A stretch of 64,000 bases of DNA from Rhodotorula mucilaginosa (taxonomy: Eukaryota > Basidiomycota > Microbotryomycetes > Sporidiobolales > Sporidiobolaceae): positions 930,001 to 994,000 of the forward strand of contig CP137866.1 in assembly GCA_034406715.1 (NCBI GenBank). Direction: 5' to 3'. The translations under genes were made by a program, and so were the position numbers. Below are positions 61,230 to 64,000 of the stretch, piece by piece. The notes beneath the pieces were generated by a model. The model was not told where the DNA came from. It made no database searches and saw nothing but the letters and a program-made list of their open reading frames with translations. Position 1 is the stretch's first letter. Each line of letters starts with the position of its first letter.

Positions 61230-63097
61230 ATGCCGCACGAACCTCGTTCGTCCAGGGTACCGCGTCGCAGGTTGCCATCAGTCTTCCAGAGTAACCCCCA
61301 AAATCCTTCAACAAGTCCCCAGTCCCCCTCGAGCTCGCTGCGCTGGCCTCGCTGGCGAAGGCGGAGACCGAGTAAAGACTCGGAGGCGCCTACGAGGGAA
61401 CCAGGCATTCAGAGGAGACCGAATTCATTCCAGTTCTTCGAGGATCTTGATCCGGGCTACGTCGCCGAGCCGTTGTCATCGCACAGGCACAAGGAGGCGA
61501 CTCCGCGCAGTAGCCGCGACTTCACTGGGGAAGGCTCTCTCGCATCCCCATCTCGTGAAAGGAGCAGTATGTTCCTTTTCTCCTCCCCGTGCCTGGGTTT
61601 CTCCACTAAGCCCTGATGCTTTGCCCCTCCGCAGGGTCGCGTGGTCATTCCCGTCATTCGAGTTCATCCATTCTCCATCCTGCAAGGCCCGAGCGCATCC
61701 AAACTCCGATTCCTATAGATAGCCGGCAGCGGCTTTCGGAGCGCACTCCGCCAAATATGCTGCACCGCGATCCCGCATCGCGAGAAAGATACGTAGAGAA
61801 TCCGCACGCTCCTTTGCGTCCACCGGGCGTCTTGTCGAACCGGCAGAGATGGGAGGACTTCTTGCGTAAGCCCAAAGAACCGGTGAGTGTTTCTGCTTTG
61901 TCCACCTAGATGTGCCGTCACGTCCAACGGGCTATGCCATGTCATGTTCAGTGGCCCCAGCGAGCGGCCGAGACAACACCCTGCTTACCAATATCTCGCC
62001 ACCCTTGTGCTTGCTGCTCCCCTGTCCTCTCCGCAGAGCATGACAGATTACTACAACAAGCGCACGCCGCCAAAGAATCCCTTCGACTACTTTCGGTACC
62101 GGGGAGGCAGACCTCGCCCCGATAGCGATGACAAGATTGACCCCTTCGGTGAGTCTCTCACTATCTACCTTCCTGAACATCCTCTGTTGCAACAGTCTAT
62201 CTCGGTAGAAACTGAATCCCGCCAATTTTCTGTGCTTCATTGCAGGTACCGCTTTCTACTTGCATCCTCGGAAGACGTCCCCGTCTTCCAGCGGCTCCAG
62301 CCACCGATCCTCGATTCCATGCAGCCGGTCTCGCGGTTCTCATAGGCACTCTGCCTCTCGTGGTGGCGGGCCGTTCAATGGCGACTCCCCGACGCTAGGA
62401 TACCCCGACAGTTCCCTTGTTGCCCACTCTCCGGACACCGCTCACCGACATGGAGGGCAAGATCCTGCAGGCAGCGAGCGCAGGTTTTCCAATGGCGACT
62501 CCCCGACGCTAGGACACCCCGATTATTCCATTCTTGTCCCTTCTCCAGGCTCCGCTTACCAACATGGGAGGCAAGATTTTGCAGACAGCAAGGAGGAAGG
62601 ATCCGGAGCAAATGTCCCATACGATCATCGTCGGTCCAGACACGGGGCAAGTCCCACCAATTTGGCTGCAGTGCACCGGCCATCCAATCCCGAGACGTCT
62701 GCGGGCATGCCTCGCCCAGACAGTGGCGCGCTTGACCCCTTCCGTGAGTTTCTCGCTGTGTCCGTCGTGAGAATTCTGCCGAGCTACAGTCTAACTCGGC
62801 AGAGATTGTCCGGTCTCAAGACCCGAAACATACATGGAGCAGTGGGGACCCCCTTGCGCAGACGGCCGAAATTGCGGAACAGCTGCCATATGCCGCGTTC
62901 GGTTCAATTTCCCCTCGCAACCGCGGGCAAAGGGCAGTTCAGAGGCCGAGCACGGTGAGAACAGCCTCCGAGACTTCAAATTTCTCACAAACACGTAAGC
63001 TTATATCTCGCTTCCGGTTGACCAGGGTGAGCAGTCGCTTGCCAAGTTCACGCCGGTGTCGAGGCGCCATCTGGTGGACAACCCTGTATTCCAATAA
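61230..63097 (+). CDS. Unrecognised six-exon gene with internal 38-codon repeat (472 aa)
   Basis: Six exons joined with consistent phase: 61230-61566, 61635-61882, 62037-62148, 62246-62743, 62803-62954 and 63026-63097, all with GT-AG borders and short introns. The total of 1419 nt is a whole number of codons. The protein starts MPHEPRSSRVPRRRLPSVFQ and is basic and rich in Arg, Ser, Pro and His. Ordered-looking pieces are RQRWEDFLRKPKEP and YYNKRTPPKNPFDYFRYRGG; the tail reads SLAKFTPVSRRHLVDNPVFQ. Motif DSDDKIDPF recurs loosely as DSGALDPF at the next exon end. There is no signal peptide, membrane span or known domain. Codons end in A or T far more often than in neighbours such as COG8, suggesting weak selection, recent origin or transfer. 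Confidence 0.6.
62376..62603 (+). repeat. Two tandem in-frame 114-bp repeats
   Basis: The unit beginning at 62376 recurs at 62490, exactly 114 nt (38 codons) later. Both open with the same 25 nt (caatggcgact, then ccccgacgctagga). The encoded units begin NGDSPTLGYPDSSLVAHSPD and NGDSPTLGHPDYSILVPSPG. The second is clearly diverged downstream, so the duplication is not brand-new. Confidence 0.75.
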
Positions 63098-63607
63098 CAA
63101 CACGAGAACAGGCAGCTGCGCACCAACGGACTTGATGTAGTACTATCAGCTTATTGGACACTGGTTGTGCATCAAAGAAGACGGGCATGACCGTGAGGCA
63201 CGCTTGGAGAGCTTTTCTTCTCGAAGCAGGCTCGGCGAGCCTCGGCGGTTCCTTCACACATCAGGAAATCGACGGGCTTTGCAGCAAAGTCTACGCCTAG
63301 ACATATACTATCTGTGCTTGCCAACTTCCGGCCTCCAACGACGGCGGACATGCCTTCGCTTCCTTGTTTTCCCCTCCCGGTCGGGCCACCTCGCGAGCTT
63401 CCTAGCGCTGCAGTAGCAGGAGGTGGCGATGACAGCATGACCTCGCAACGACGGCTGCATAGCTCACCTGATTGTTACGCTTACTATGTTACGTTCTTTA
63501 CAGCCGATCCCGTTGCACTTGCTTTGTCTCAGCAACCCTCAAGCTCGTGCCCCGCTTTGACCGCCCGTGTCGGCGATAGCTTGCCGATGCGATGACCTCT
63601 TCAGGTC
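63098..63607. other. Region without a supported gene
   Basis: About 500 bp following the six-exon gene. A frame from ATG 63350 (MPSLPCFPLPVGPPRELPSA) stays open to 63595, but no convincing exon structure links it to the next frame unless a 36-nt intron is assumed. Nothing else was seen. Confidence 0.3.
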
Positions 63608-63916
63608 ATGTTCCCATGGGATGGAGCCGGGCCTCCGGATCTTGGTCCTGCTGAAGTTCAGGAGCCACACGCCGCGTGGCGAAGCTGCGATCGTGCGAAG
63701 CCAGATTCCGTCCGCGGACAAGCCGATACTCGGAATGCGGCAAGCTCCAAGCTCGGCGCGGTCGGCGCTAGCTCGCTTGCCAGCCTGACAGCGCCGCTTA
63801 TCGAGTCCGTGACTCGCGCGCACCTGCCTGTCTGGACCGGGGAAGAGTTCGTCACACCCGGCAACACTGATGCCGCCCAGCCCCGAGGAGACGAAGCGCA
63901 GATTGCGAAACCATGA
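63608..63916 (+). CDS. Possible short gene or terminal exon, hypothetical
   Basis: An open frame of 102 codons starting MFPWDGAGPPDLGPAEVQEP and ending GDEAQIAKP at 63914-63916. Composition (Ala, Pro, Arg, Asp) and relaxed codon use resemble the preceding six-exon gene. It could be the 3' exon of a gene starting at 63350, joined through a 36-nt intron (63572-63607), or chance. No domain was recognised. Confidence 0.25.
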   Translation: MFPWDGAGPPDLGPAEVQEPHAAWRSCDRAKPDSVRGQADTRNAASSKLGAVGASSLASLTAPLIESVTRAHLPVWTGEEFVTPGNTDAAQPRGDEAQIAKP

Positions 63917-64000
63917 CAGCCATTTGAAACGAGCACCATCCGCCGGACACATCCCTCCATCTCGAAAGTGCTCGACGGACAAACAACCGGCTAGCAAGTC

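Noticed and set aside
60911-61408. Minus-strand frame overlapping the start of the six-exon gene
   Set aside because: Composition is not coding-like and it overlaps antisense to a better supported spliced gene.

Overview
The window is nuclear DNA of a fungus, most likely a basidiomycete yeast of the Pucciniomycotina (red-yeast type, such as Rhodotorula or Sporobolomyces). The sequence shows very high GC with strong G/C-ending codons, densely packed genes cut by many short (about 50-90 nt) GT-AG introns with CTGAC-like branch sites, tiny exons, and very short intergenic gaps. The genus is inference; the multi-exon fungal gene structure is seen directly. No rRNA, tRNA, transposon, viral relic or CRISPR array was recognised.

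Left third (1-24 kb): the N-terminal part of a DExH RNA helicase leaves the window at the left edge. It is divergent from SIN3, the scaffold of the Sin3-Rpd3 histone deacetylase. Then follow, on the minus strand, methionine aminopeptidase 2, ribosomal protein eL34, the RuvB-like ATPase RVB2, a RING-LysM protein and a 1213-residue disordered protein. Next come two plus-strand genes of unknown function (one disordered, one single-pass membrane protein) and a minus-strand 129-residue membrane protein.

Middle (24-44 kb): NOP2 (25S rRNA m5C methyltransferase), a ZNG1/CobW-type GTPase, histidinol dehydrogenase (HisD), a secreted protein with a possible polysaccharide-lyase-like fold, a Zn2Cys6 transcription factor, the HisI-HisE bifunctional histidine enzyme, and a Kre6/Skn1-type beta-glucan synthesis protein. 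HisIE and HisD are one trifunctional HIS4 protein in ascomycete yeasts. Here they are two genes on the same strand, in the same order, about 7.3 kb apart, with two unrelated genes between them.

Right third (44-64 kb): a tandem pair of DHA1-type MFS transporters, importin-9/Kap114, a probable nuclear protein with a SAS4-like segment, the Golgi tethering subunit COG8 (intronless), and a six-exon gene of unknown function (61.2-63.1 kb) with weaker codon bias and an internal 114-bp in-frame repeat. The last 0.9 kb holds only a weak gene candidate.

Most of the set is housekeeping: chromatin and transcription, ribosome biogenesis and translation, histidine synthesis, secretion and cell wall, and nuclear import. 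The accessory-looking parts are the secreted protein, the MFS pair and the 61-63 kb gene. The most interesting observations are the split HIS4, the RING-LysM architecture (its RING is complete only with one particular splice acceptor), and the unrecognised 61-63 kb gene.
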